Shown in pieces: positions 36,454-45,327 of a stretch of 64,000 nucleotides of DNA. The position numbers and the translations under genes are program-made. Location: the NCBI RefSeq assembly GCF_002871945.2, contig NZ_CP126963.1, forward strand, positions 1,860,001 to 1,924,000, in the 5' to 3' direction. The notes beneath the pieces were generated by a model, which was not told where the DNA came from, made no database searches, and worked only from the letters and a program-made list of their open reading frames with translations. Position 1 is the first letter of the stretch. Each line of letters opens with the position of its first letter. Source of the stretch: Gleimia hominis. Its GTDB lineage: Bacteria > Actinomycetota > Actinomycetes > Actinomycetales > Actinomycetaceae.

Positions 36454-36481
36454 CCGCTCGCGGCCCAGTTTTGCAAATGGT

Positions 36482-37492
36482 TTACTCCGCGTTGTTTGTG
36501 GCGTGTACGCGGATGTTTAGTGCCCTTGTGTGCCCGGGCTGCAGTTGCAGAGCGTTAGCGAGTTCTGGGCGGTTGAACGCGTTGGGGATGAACTGGCACG
36601 GTTCCATTGCCACACTCTGGTAGGGGCCGCGTTTAAGCCCCGCCCCGGTGTAGAGGTGGAAGTTCCCCTCACCCACGCCGGTGGGTAGGTCCGCTTGCAC
36701 GGTTATCGTGCGCCGCCCAGTGGTTAGCTGCGCGGAACAGATCCCGTCACTATCTGGTATCAGCCCGGTTACCGCCTGGTCCCACTCAGCCGAAAGCACG
36801 TTTTGGCTAGTGCCGACCTCTTGTTGGAACCGCCCGCTTAAGCCGGGTTCTTCAAGTGCCGTGTACGCGGCTGTGGCATCTAGGGGGATGAGTTTCGCGT
36901 CGGTGTTAACCAGGTACCTGCTGGGCACCTCGATACGCGGGGCTGATTGTGGGTCTTGTCCAATCGTCTCCTCCAGCAGGAAGTACGGGTGCCACCCGAG
37001 CGCCACCGGCACTGCTTGCTCGCCCACGTTTGTGGCCGCGATTTTTACGCTCAGCGTGTTCGTGGTTTCTAGCGTGTAGGTCACCGCGATGTCGAGCGCA
37101 CCCGGGTACGCGCTTGAAGGTTCTAGGTGATATGTGAACACTACGCTCCGGCCGGGTTCATCTACACGCGCAGTAAAAGGAGCTTCAAACACGAGACCGT
37201 GCAAACCCGTTTCCCCATCCGGAATTGTTGGCGCGGGCGCGGGGTACGTGGTGCCGTCAGCGTCTGCCCACTGCCCGTTCGCAAGCCGATTCGACCAGGG
37301 GACCAGCACCGCACACCGGAATCCGTCGAGCGTGGACTGTTCCGCGTCACTCACGTACCCGTCCACAATCTGCTGGCCCTCCACAACCCAGTTGCGTAGC
37401 GTCGCCCCCCGCGCACTAATAGTTGCAGACGAACCGCCGAGTTCAATCGTGCACGTTTGCGCAAAAGTACCTTGTGTTTCGGACATCGACAT
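36482..37492 (-). CDS. aldose 1-epimerase-like protein
   Basis: A 336-residue protein of the galactose mutarotase fold. Visible motifs are VPWSNRLANGQW, TGLHGLVFEAPF (His), GWHPYFLLEE (the second catalytic-type His) and a late GPYQSVAMEPCQFIPNAFN with the acidic residue. It interconverts the alpha and beta forms of hexoses or hexose phosphates. The start has ATG at 37492 and a second ATG two codons later. It is a stand-alone gene upstream of HrpA on the opposite side of a repeat-rich gap. Confidence 0.85.
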   Translation of the reverse strand: MSMSETQGTFAQTCTIELGGSSATISARGATLRNWVVEGQQIVDGYVSDAEQSTLDGFRCAVLVPWSNRLANGQWADADGTTYPAPAPTIPDGETGLHGLVFEAPFTARVDEPGRSVVFTYHLEPSSAYPGALDIAVTYTLETTNTLSVKIAATNVGEQAVPVALGWHPYFLLEETIGQDPQSAPRIEVPSRYLVNTDAKLIPLDATAAYTALEEPGLSGRFQQEVGTSQNVLSAEWDQAVTGLIPDSDGICSAQLTTGRRTITVQADLPTGVGEGNFHLYTGAGLKRGPYQSVAMEPCQFIPNAFNRPELANALQLQPGHTRALNIRVHATNNAE

Positions 37493-37551
37493 TGCATGAC
37501 CCCTTATAGGTGGCTTCTTAACACTAGCTTTACTAGTTTACCGATTCCGCA

Positions 37552-37645
37552 CGGCCTTATTCTTTACGGACTTGCTTTCCAAAACCTTATTTTCAAAGCT
37601 TTATTCTTCAAGGCCTTATTTTTCAGGATTTTATTCTTGAGGCAC
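37552..37645. repeat. degenerate ~15-base tandem repeats
   Basis: A T-rich tract with repeated TTATTcTTCAaGGc-like units (for example CCTTATTTTCAAAG, CTTTATTCTTCAAGG, CCTTATTTTTCAGG, ATTTTATTCTTGAGG). It lies in the gap between the aldose epimerase gene start and the end of the hrpA gene. Base composition differs from the surroundings. No coding role is supported. Confidence 0.5.
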
Positions 37646-37660
37646 TAGCTGCACCCGTGG

Positions 37661-40600
37661 TTAATGCTGCAGTAAGTGGTGCAACCGTTTTTGCGACACT
37701 TTCCGGGACGTACCGAGTTCTTGGGCGAAGAACTGCACCGCTAACTCCTGGACTAACCACAAGCCATCTTGCAACTGCGCGCGCCGAGTAACCTCGTTCG
37801 CTGGAGTGCGCTCTAGTGCCTCAAGAAAATCCGCATGCAAAACCGCAAGGGAACGCGCATTAGCATCATCACGGGCTAGAGCGGTGGGGGAAGACGAAGC
37901 CTTATCTAAACGCTTACTTTGTGCCTGCACGAACCGCGCCACGTGCGGCAGCCAGGCAAATGGTGTGTCCTGCAGCATCCGATCGTTCACCAAGGCATCA
38001 ACACGAGCTTTCACATCCGTAACTAAACGTAACTCAGAGGGGGAAGAATGCTTCCGTAACTGCTGGGTGACGGTATTGTACTGCGCCAGGGCATCCACAA
38101 CGTACCCTAGAACCTGGTAGATGCGGTCCTCCAAGTTCTCACGCACAAACTTCAGCAGCGCCTGAAAACGCGGTTTAGTCCGCACCTTATAAGGCGGTTG
38201 CGGAGCCTCATCAATCAAACTGAGCGTTGCGGCACGCTGCGCCTGCGCAATCAGCTCCTCAGTACTCGAATACGGACTCGACGCCAGCACGAGCGCCTGC
38301 TTGCCTGACCAACGCGTAGACACCCGGGTAGTGGATAGTGCCACCTGCGCCAACACCAAATGCGCCAACCCCTGCCGGTGCTGTGCATCCGCCTGCACCC
38401 GCGTGGGCGCTAACCGTAACCCAGCCGCCGGATCCTGCGCTGAACCTTGCGGAACCAAACACGGGTAAGCCCGCACAATCATTCCGTTAGCTCCCCGAGC
38501 TTCCACATCCAACGGAATCACGCCACCTTCGGCAGTCGCGTTCGGATGGTCACTAGTCTGGTCGCTCAACTGTCCGTTTGCCTGGGTGTCCGGCAGTGAT
38601 GGCCAGTGCTTCAAACCGTTTTGCTCGCGAATCAAACCACCTGCATTACCCGCTCCGCCTACCTGCGTTGCGCCGCGTGGAGCCTGGCTAGATCGGCGTT
38701 GAGGCGCGGTGCCCTGAGGCGCTTTGCCCTCATGCTGGTCAGCACGCCCACCCGGGTGTACTGCGGGCAGATCCTCCGCGTTGCCCTCATGCTGCGAAAT
38801 GCCTTTTCGTTGCTTACCGCGGGGGCCCTGCTGGTTCTTATGCTGCTTGCCAGGCCGGTTACCGTCGTGTTTAAACACCTGTTGGTCAGCAGTTTTGAAT
38901 GCCTCCTGCAAGGCGTCACGCATAGCCGAACGCACCGCCTGCTGTGACTGGCTCGCCAACTGTTTTTGCAGCCACGTCAGATCTTCCGCAGAGCGAATCT
39001 CCCTACCTTTCGCATCCACAACCTCAAACCGCATCACCACGTGGGGTGGTAACACCAACTGATCCCACAAATCCGCTGGGACCTCCACGTTTTTAACCGC
39101 TTTAACTGCCTGCTGGAACGCGGTGAAAAACGGGGGTAAACGCAACCCAGATTCCGTGCCCGGCAGTGCTGGTTCCACGTCGGTAGAAACCACCCGGGTG
39201 TTAGAACCAGAAGCCTCAGCAGAAGTCGCGGGGGTATCAGCGGCAGACGCCGCGGAACTGGTTCGGGCGCCCGACGCCGAATTGGAACCAGCATTAGAAC
39301 CGGTTTCAAAACGACCCCTTGCAGCGCTACCACCTTGGCTTTGCTGCCGCATTTTCGCGATCGACTTTTTCGACGCAGCACCCGACTTTGACGCCCACGC
39401 AGCTAAACGCCCCAAAGAGGCTTCCAAAGAACGCGGGTCAGGCCCATTTGAACCCTTTTGTGTGTCCCCCTTCGGTTCCCGCCGTTGCGCTTGAGGTTTA
39501 CTCTGCTGCGCTTGAGGTTTTCGCGTGCCAGAAGAATCAGAGGAAGCGGCCTCACCCGGTGCGCTGTTAGCGGCGGCTGAACTGTCCAACCTGTTAGCGG
39601 CGGCCGAACCGTCCAACCTGTTAGCGGCGGCTGAATCACTAGAACCGTTTGCACCACGCGAATGCGGATGCCCCGCGGTGGTTCGCGTGCCCTCAAGCCC
39701 CCAAATATTACTCCGAATCCAAACCGCTAACTCGCCCGCAACATCGGGCGCCGGAACCAACTGCGTGCGCAAATTTTTCGGTAACGCGCGAATCGTGGCC
39801 GTCAGCAACTCTGTGAGCATACCCGGCACCAACCAGTCGAACCCCACGTCACGCACCCGCGCCAACACGGCAACGGGCACCCGCACCGTCACCCCATCGC
39901 GCGGCGACCCCGGATTAAACTCATACCGCAACGGCAAGGATAAATCCCCCTGCACCCAATGCGACGGGTACCCAGACGGATCCGAAGACTCCTCCCCAAG
40001 CAACGCAGCGCGCGAAAACTCCAACAACCGCTTATCGGCCTGCCCACGCCACCAGTGGTCAAAATCCGCCGCCCCATACACGTCCTCTGGAACCCGCTCA
40101 TCAAAAAACGCGTATAACGCAGCCTCATCAACAGAACTAGACGCACGCAACTTCTGCGCATCCGCCTCCAACTGCTCCAACACCCGTTTATTATGCGCAA
40201 TAAAGCGGTGTCGACCACGCCACTGCCCCGCAACCAACGCGTGCGAAATAAACATCTGCCGCGCCAACTCCTTGGGCGAACCAGACACCGACCCAACCGG
40301 ACCCACCGCAGAACCAGACCCAAGCGCAGTCCTAGAACCCAAAGTGGTGGCAGACTGCGGAATATCAAACGACGCGTGCGGCGGCACATTCGCCAACAAC
40401 ACGGGCCGGTCCGCAATCAACGTGAGCCCATACAACATCACTTTCTCACGCACCATCGCCGCACCATTACGCGTCGACCAATACGGCTCACCATAAACGT
40501 GCTTAACCAAACGCTGCGCGTGCTTTTCCACCCACTCCGGTTGAATCCGCGCCACCGTGCGGGCAAACACGCGGGACGTCTCCACCAGCTCCGCAGCCAT

Positions 40601-42895
40601 CACCCACTCGTAATGCTTCCGCGCCAACCCAGAACCCGGCCAAATCACAAACCGGCCCCCACGCGTGCCCTGATACTCCGACCGCGCCTGATCCCACATC
40701 CCAATATTGGTAAGCAAACCCACCAGTACTGCACGGTGAATATCATCCGCATTCTTCGCAGACGTCTTTGCCGTCAACGCCATCGCCGCACGCGCATGCG
40801 CATCCTTAGCGCCTCCATCGCGGCGGCACCGCTGCACCAAAGACCGCGACGGCACCGAAAGCGTGTCGAACCGAATCCGGATCTCCCGCGCCATCTGCGA
40901 AAGCTGACCCACCACGTCCTGCCACTCCCGCCACCGCAAGTAATGCAAGAACTCATCCCGACACATCCGCCGGAACGCAGAATTCGACATGTCCCGCGCT
41001 GAAGAGCGCAAATAACGCCAAATATTCAAATAAGTCAAAAAATCAGACGTCGCATCCAAGAACCGGGCATGCGACTCATCCGCAGCCTGCTGATGCTCCG
41101 CCGGACGCTCCCGCACGTCCTGCACCGACAGGGCCGCCACAATAATCAAAACCTCAGACGCACACCCACTGCGCCCCGCTTCCACCAGCATGCGCGCCAA
41201 CCGTGGGTCAATCGGGAGACGCGCCAACTGCCGCCCCACCCGCGTGAGCTTCAACGGTCGCACTCCCACGCGCAGAGCCCCCAGTTCCTCAAGCAAAACT
41301 ACGCCATCTTTAATTGCCCGAGGGGCGGGGGCGTCTAAAAACGGGAACCCCTCCACGTCCCCCAAACCCAACGCCGCCATCTGCAAAATAACGGACGCCA
41401 GCGAGGTCCGCAGAATCTCTGGTTCCGTAAACCGGGGGCGGGCGTGGAAATCCCGCTGCGAATACAGGCGGATCGCCACCCCATCGTCCACGCGCCCACA
41501 CCGGCCCGAACGCTGATTCGCTGACGCCTGCGAAACCGGTTCAATCGGCAGGCGCTGCACCTTAGTGCGGTTAGAATACCGCGAAATCCGCGCTAAACCC
41601 GGGTCAATCACATAGCGGATCCCAGGTACCGTCAACGACGTCTCCGCCACGTTCGTTGCCAACACGATGCGCCGCCGCGGATGGGGTTTAAAAATCCGCT
41701 GCTGCTGCGCCGCCGACAACCTAGAGAACAGCGGCATCACTTCCACCCCACCGGGCACAGAGTTCGCCCGCGCCTCCCCCGCTTTAATGAACCGGGTGCC
41801 TAAATGGTCTTCCAAACCCGCTTCCGTATCGCGAATGTCCCGCTCACCTGGCAAAAACACGAGGATGTCCCCATCCCCGTCCGCCATCAGCTCATCCACC
41901 GCGTGGCAGATACCCGTGATGTAATCAATCTCCTCACCCATGCCATACCCCAAGGTCGGCAGGTCCGCATCCGGGTCCTCTAACACCAACGCCTTCTGGT
42001 CCGCCTGATCCATCTGGTCTGTTTGGTTTGCCTCGTCTGCCTGGCCCGCTTGTTCCGGCTGGTGCGCTTCGTTCGTTTGGTCCGGCTGGCTTATTTGGCC
42101 CGCATGGTTCGCGCGGTCATGCTTTTTTTCTTCTGCCTGAGGGGCGGCGGAGCTGTGCGCGTGGCTTCCCCCTTTGTCGCCAGGCGTGTCGGCTACCAGG
42201 GGGCGGTAGCGGATCTCCACGGGGTAGGTGCGGCCCGAAACTTCAATAACGGGGGCGGGCTTGCCGTTTGAGCCCGTGAAATGCTCGGCGAAACGCTGCG
42301 AATCAATGGTGGCGGAAGTGATGATCACCTTCAAATCCGGGCGTTTAGGCAACAGTTGCGTCAGGTAGCCGATGAGGAAGTCAATATTTAAGCTGCGCTC
42401 ATGGGCCTCATCAATAATTATGGTGTCGTAAGCACGCAACAGGGGGTCGTGCGCGATCTCGGCTAGCAAAATGCCGTCCGTCATCAGTTTCACCAAGGTG
42501 GTGGGCCCCACCTGGTCGGTGAAACGCACCTGGAACCCCACTGCGTCACCCGGCTGGTTCCCCACGTTCGTACCCAGTTCTTGCGCAATCCGGTTCGCCA
42601 CCGTGCGCGCTGCGATCCGCCGCGGCTGCGTGTGCCCAATCATGCCGCGCACACCCCGGCCTAACTGCAAGCAAATCTTTGGTATCTGCGTGGTTTTACC
42701 CGAACCGGTCTCACCAGAAATAATCACCACTTGGTTCCGGTCAATCGCCTGCGCAATGTCGTCGCGCCGCGCAGACACCGGTAAATCCGGTGGGAACGTA
42801 ACCACCGGCAGAGCGGCAGCCCGCTGCGCTAGTTGACTGGCGTTAAATCGACTCACTGGGGCAGACACGCCCACCAGTCTATCGTGTTCCCCCAA
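37661..42895 (-). CDS. hrpA: ATP-dependent RNA helicase HrpA, with low-complexity insertions
   Basis: A 1744-residue DEAH helicase; relatives have about 1300 residues. Motifs in order are GETGSGKTTQ (61-70), TQPRRIAA, IIIDEAHERSLN (DEAH 162-165), SAT (194-196), LVFLPGERDI, VLATNVAETSLTVPGI and QRSGRCGRV. The helicase-associated domains and DUF3418-type C-terminus follow. Extra length comes from a Gln/Asp/Ala-rich insert at about residues 236-305 (DNA 41980-42190) and Ala/Ser/Gln-rich linkers in the C-terminal half, including a 27-base tandem repeat at 39564-39644. It probably unwinds structured RNA during decay or ribosome rescue. The longest frame starts with TTG at 42895; GTG codons at 42874, 42868 and 42856 are alternatives. 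Confidence 0.92.
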   Translation of the reverse strand: MGEHDRLVGVSAPVSRFNASQLAQRAAALPVVTFPPDLPVSARRDDIAQAIDRNQVVIISGETGSGKTTQIPKICLQLGRGVRGMIGHTQPRRIAARTVANRIAQELGTNVGNQPGDAVGFQVRFTDQVGPTTLVKLMTDGILLAEIAHDPLLRAYDTIIIDEAHERSLNIDFLIGYLTQLLPKRPDLKVIITSATIDSQRFAEHFTGSNGKPAPVIEVSGRTYPVEIRYRPLVADTPGDKGGSHAHSSAAPQAEEKKHDRANHAGQISQPDQTNEAHQPEQAGQADEANQTDQMDQADQKALVLEDPDADLPTLGYGMGEEIDYITGICHAVDELMADGDGDILVFLPGERDIRDTEAGLEDHLGTRFIKAGEARANSVPGGVEVMPLFSRLSAAQQQRIFKPHPRRRIVLATNVAETSLTVPGIRYVIDPGLARISRYSNRTKVQRLPIEPVSQASANQRSGRCGRVDDGVAIRLYSQRDFHARPRFTEPEILRTSLASVILQMAALGLGDVEGFPFLDAPAPRAIKDGVVLLEELGALRVGVRPLKLTRVGRQLARLPIDPRLARMLVEAGRSGCASEVLIIVAALSVQDVRERPAEHQQAADESHARFLDATSDFLTYLNIWRYLRSSARDMSNSAFRRMCRDEFLHYLRWREWQDVVGQLSQMAREIRIRFDTLSVPSRSLVQRCRRDGGAKDAHARAAMALTAKTSAKNADDIHRAVLVGLLTNIGMWDQARSEYQGTRGGRFVIWPGSGLARKHYEWVMAAELVETSRVFARTVARIQPEWVEKHAQRLVKHVYGEPYWSTRNGAAMVREKVMLYGLTLIADRPVLLANVPPHASFDIPQSATTLGSRTALGSGSAVGPVGSVSGSPKELARQMFISHALVAGQWRGRHRFIAHNKRVLEQLEADAQKLRASSSVDEAALYAFFDERVPEDVYGAADFDHWWRGQADKRLLEFSRAALLGEESSDPSGYPSHWVQGDLSLPLRYEFNPGSPRDGVTVRVPVAVLARVRDVGFDWLVPGMLTELLTATIRALPKNLRTQLVPAPDVAGELAVWIRSNIWGLEGTRTTAGHPHSRGANGSSDSAAANRLDGSAAANRLDSSAAANSAPGEAASSDSSGTRKPQAQQSKPQAQRREPKGDTQKGSNGPDPRSLEASLGRLAAWASKSGAASKKSIAKMRQQSQGGSAARGRFETGSNAGSNSASGARTSSAASAADTPATSAEASGSNTRVVSTDVEPALPGTESGLRLPPFFTAFQQAVKAVKNVEVPADLWDQLVLPPHVVMRFEVVDAKGREIRSAEDLTWLQKQLASQSQQAVRSAMRDALQEAFKTADQQVFKHDGNRPGKQHKNQQGPRGKQRKGISQHEGNAEDLPAVHPGGRADQHEGKAPQGTAPQRRSSQAPRGATQVGGAGNAGGLIREQNGLKHWPSLPDTQANGQLSDQTSDHPNATAEGGVIPLDVEARGANGMIVRAYPCLVPQGSAQDPAAGLRLAPTRVQADAQHRQGLAHLVLAQVALSTTRVSTRWSGKQALVLASSPYSSTEELIAQAQRAATLSLIDEAPQPPYKVRTKPRFQALLKFVRENLEDRIYQVLGYVVDALAQYNTVTQQLRKHSSPSELRLVTDVKARVDALVNDRMLQDTPFAWLPHVARFVQAQSKRLDKASSSPTALARDDANARSLAVLHADFLEALERTPANEVTRRAQLQDGLWLVQELAVQFFAQELGTSRKVSQKRLHHLLQH
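39564..39644. repeat. three tandem 27-base repeats inside hrpA
   Basis: CTGTTAGCGGCGGCTGAACT plus GTCCAAC and close variants occur three times (39564-39590, 39591-39617, 39618-39644). Read as protein they give Ala-rich ANRLDGSAA units in a linker of HrpA. In-frame 27-base steps allow length variation without breaking the gene. Confidence 0.75.
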
Positions 42896-43015
42896 CCGGC
42901 CGGCGAACGCTGCAGCCTTTCAGCCGCCTTCGCCCGCCTGGGAAGCATCGCGTGTAGGTATAGCCGCCTTCGTCCGCACGTCCGCCAACTAGGCCTCGCA
43001 GTTTGCCGGGTTTGT

Positions 43016-44071
43016 TCAGTCGCCTTCAATGATTTGCGCGAGGTCTTGAGGGATGTCGCGCATCACCAGGTGGGACGCTTTGACAACGTGGAAGCCAGTC
43101 ACCGCTCCTTGGTCTGCGAACCGGCCTGCCAGTTCGTCCAGTAGTGACACCCACCGTTCCGACAGGGCGTGCGAGCCAGACTGTGCGGCAACCACCGCCA
43201 CCTGCCCTGTGTAGGTGTGGGTGTGGCGCAGCTTCTCAACCTGTTTCACCCAGTCCCCATACGCCGCGTATTCACGCACCATTCCCGACAGGATATGGGC
43301 CTTAGTGAATACGGCGCGCGACACTTTTGCCTCATCCACCCGCCGGGCACTGCGCAGTGGAGTGCGTTTAGTGTGGAACCGGATTTTAGACACCAGCCGT
43401 GCCAACGCCGGTGAACTCGTGAGTACCACCTGAGCTTGTTTCGTGGCGAACAAAAACAAGTCCTCCACCGGCGGGCTCTCTAACAGTCGCGCTAACAGAG
43501 ACTCGTTCGACACTCCGTCCGCCTCCCGCTCCACGCGCTCCCCCTCAAGATCCGAAGCAGCAGATTCCGAGCTAAAAGGCTCCGAACCAACAGATTCCGA
43601 GCGAGCAGGTTCCGGGCTGGCCTGCCCAAGCGTCTCTGGCGGGGTTTCATACGAGGTGTCTACTAGCACTAGCCGCTCGCACCGCTGCGGGTAGAGCTGC
43701 GCAAACGCCTCCGCAACCATGCCACCCATCGAATGACCCACCACAATCGCGGACTCCACCTCACGCGCATCCAACACCTGGGCAATCACCCCCGCCTGGT
43801 CCACGATCGACGGGTAATTTCCCTGAGGCAGTGGGCCCGACAATCCCGCCCCAGGTCGGTCAATGCAGATCACGCGATACCCATCGGCTAGTAACTGGTC
43901 CGTTAAATCCTGCCAGTCGAACCACGCGATCGCCAGACCGGAAGAAAACACAACCGCTGGGCCTTCCCCCTCATCTAACACGTGTACTTGCGCCGACCCC
44001 AGTTTGGGGAACGTAACGATTTCTCGTTTCCCCGTGCGGATTGTGCGCGCCAACTGCGGTTCCGGAACCAT
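43016..44071 (-). CDS. alpha/beta hydrolase
   Basis: A 351-residue protein with the alpha/beta hydrolase core: VVFSSGLAIAWFDW, CIDRPGAGLS and the nucleophile motif VGHSMGGMVAEAFAQ. A catalytic His is likely in VKASHLVMRD near the end. A Ser/Glu-rich insert (about residues 155-190) breaks the cap region. It starts 3 bases after the end of the upstream hydrolase gene, so the two form an operon. The substrate is unknown. Confidence 0.8.
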   Translation of the reverse strand: MVPEPQLARTIRTGKREIVTFPKLGSAQVHVLDEGEGPAVVFSSGLAIAWFDWQDLTDQLLADGYRVICIDRPGAGLSGPLPQGNYPSIVDQAGVIAQVLDAREVESAIVVGHSMGGMVAEAFAQLYPQRCERLVLVDTSYETPPETLGQASPEPARSESVGSEPFSSESAASDLEGERVEREADGVSNESLLARLLESPPVEDLFLFATKQAQVVLTSSPALARLVSKIRFHTKRTPLRSARRVDEAKVSRAVFTKAHILSGMVREYAAYGDWVKQVEKLRHTHTYTGQVAVVAAQSGSHALSERWVSLLDELAGRFADQGAVTGFHVVKASHLVMRDIPQDLAQIIEGD

Positions 44072-44074
44072 TGG

Positions 44075-44848
44075 CTACCCCAGTCGCGGGGGCACGTGGT
44101 CGCGTGCCCACTGCAGTGAAAGCTCGCGCAACCGGTCAACATCTTGGCCCGAACCAAAATGCGCGTGCGGTATCAACACGCGTTTCGACCCCGCCGGCAG
44201 GTCCGCCACCACTTCCGCACTCGCCTTATCTAACCCCTGGGCGATATCGTCCGCGTCGTGAATCGCAAGGATCGGCGCGCTCAGATCCGCCAGTAGTTCT
44301 TCCGTCTTATTCATCGACAGGTCCACCAGGGTTTGGCGCGATATCAGAAAGTACTTGCGCTGCGGATCCGTGTCGTTCGGGATCCGGGTTTCGCCCCGCT
44401 GTTCCAAATCGTCGAGCTGTCCCTCAGAAAAAATATGGGACCATTCAAATGAAATCGGGCCCGTAATCATCCCCGTTAAAATCATGGCTTGGGTTGCCTG
44501 AGGGTGCGCGCGCAACGCAACCAGGGAACCAAACGAATGCGCGTGCAGAACCTGGCGGGAAAACCCGTGTTCAACCAGCCACGAACTGGCGGACTGCAGG
44601 TCTTCTTGCTGGTTCCGGGCGGTAATCACATCGTCGTCAGAACGCCCGCACCCAGAGTAGTCGAACTCCAAAGTGGCGTAACCCGCCCCCCGGTAGGTTG
44701 CGGCGAGCATGTCGAAATAACTGTTGGACGTGCGTTCCCCAAGGAATGGGTGAGAGAAGAGTACCGCTGCGTCTGTTGCATCCACAGGGTTCACAAAACT
44801 ACCGCGCAGAACCTTGCCGCGCGGAGTCGAGATCTCTACCTCAGCCAT
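44075..44848 (-). CDS. alpha/beta hydrolase (serine hydrolase, DLH-like)
   Basis: A 257-residue protein. The nucleophile sits in LHAHSFGSLVAL; early SHPFLGERTSNSYF and LEFDYSGCGRS are typical of lipase- or esterase-like hydrolases. The late pair ILAIHDADDIAQG (Asp) and LIPHAHFGSG (His) completes the triad. It is the first gene of a two-gene operon with the hydrolase that follows 3 bases later. Probably a cytoplasmic esterase or peptidase-like enzyme; substrate unknown. Confidence 0.8.
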   Translation of the reverse strand: MAEVEISTPRGKVLRGSFVNPVDATDAAVLFSHPFLGERTSNSYFDMLAATYRGAGYATLEFDYSGCGRSDDDVITARNQQEDLQSASSWLVEHGFSRQVLHAHSFGSLVALRAHPQATQAMILTGMITGPISFEWSHIFSEGQLDDLEQRGETRIPNDTDPQRKYFLISRQTLVDLSMNKTEELLADLSAPILAIHDADDIAQGLDKASAEVVADLPAGSKRVLIPHAHFGSGQDVDRLRELSLQWARDHVPPRLG

Positions 44849-44932
44849 ACTTAGAGCATAGTAAACCTAGATAAGTAAACTCTAGTGATAATGCTTAGGG
44901 TGGAAACACCCAGGGTAAACACCCGTACACTG

Positions 44933-44947
44933 TACGGTAGGAATCCA
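44933..44947. promoter_or_regulatory. perfect 15-base palindrome upstream of the YtxH-like gene
   Basis: CCGTACACTGTACGG has 7-base arms around one central base, 18 bases before the ATG at 44966. A smaller hairpin GGGTG-GAAA-CACCC lies at 44898-44911. The palindrome is well placed to be a repressor operator, or to hide the ribosome binding site in mRNA. No cognate regulator is apparent nearby. Confidence 0.5.
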
Positions 44948-44965
44948 CAAACCTACGGAGGGATT

Positions 44966-45322
44966 ATGGCACGCAAACTATCGTTCATACTCGGAGCTGG
45001 CATCGGATACGTGCTCGGCACCCGCGCCGGTAGGTCCCGGTACGAGTCAATTAAACGACACGCTTCCAAACTGCGTAACTCACCAACGTTGGCGAAACCG
45101 ATCGATAATGCGTCCGAGAAAGTGTCGGAAGCCCTGCGGCGCGGTGGGCAGGCTGCTACCGACAAGATTGTATCTGTAGTTAAAGAACGTGTGTTCGGCG
45201 TAGCGCCGGAACCGAAACCGGAATACGTGGACGTAGACGTAGTGGAAGTTACAGAAGAACCACCTGCCGATTCCGCTAAAACACCTGGTTTCGAAAGCTC
45301 TGAAGGTTTCGAAGGAAAATAA
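44966..45322 (+). CDS. small YtxH-like membrane-associated protein
   Basis: A 118-residue protein starting MARKLSFILGAGIGYVLGTR after GGAGGG. One short Gly-rich membrane segment is followed by a basic amphipathic helix and an acidic tail (DVDVVEVTEEPPAD). Such YtxH-like proteins are often stress-related, but no reaction is known. The VIT-type transporter gene starts 5 bases after its stop, so they are probably co-transcribed. Confidence 0.65.
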   Translation: MARKLSFILGAGIGYVLGTRAGRSRYESIKRHASKLRNSPTLAKPIDNASEKVSEALRRGGQAATDKIVSVVKERVFGVAPEPKPEYVDVDVVEVTEEPPADSAKTPGFESSEGFEGK

Positions 45323-45327
45323 CGCCG

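Noticed and set aside
40193..41002. Arg/His-rich open frame of 269 codons on the plus strand inside hrpA
   Set aside because: Antisense shadow of a GC-rich gene; extreme Arg, Pro and His content is typical of wrong-frame translation.
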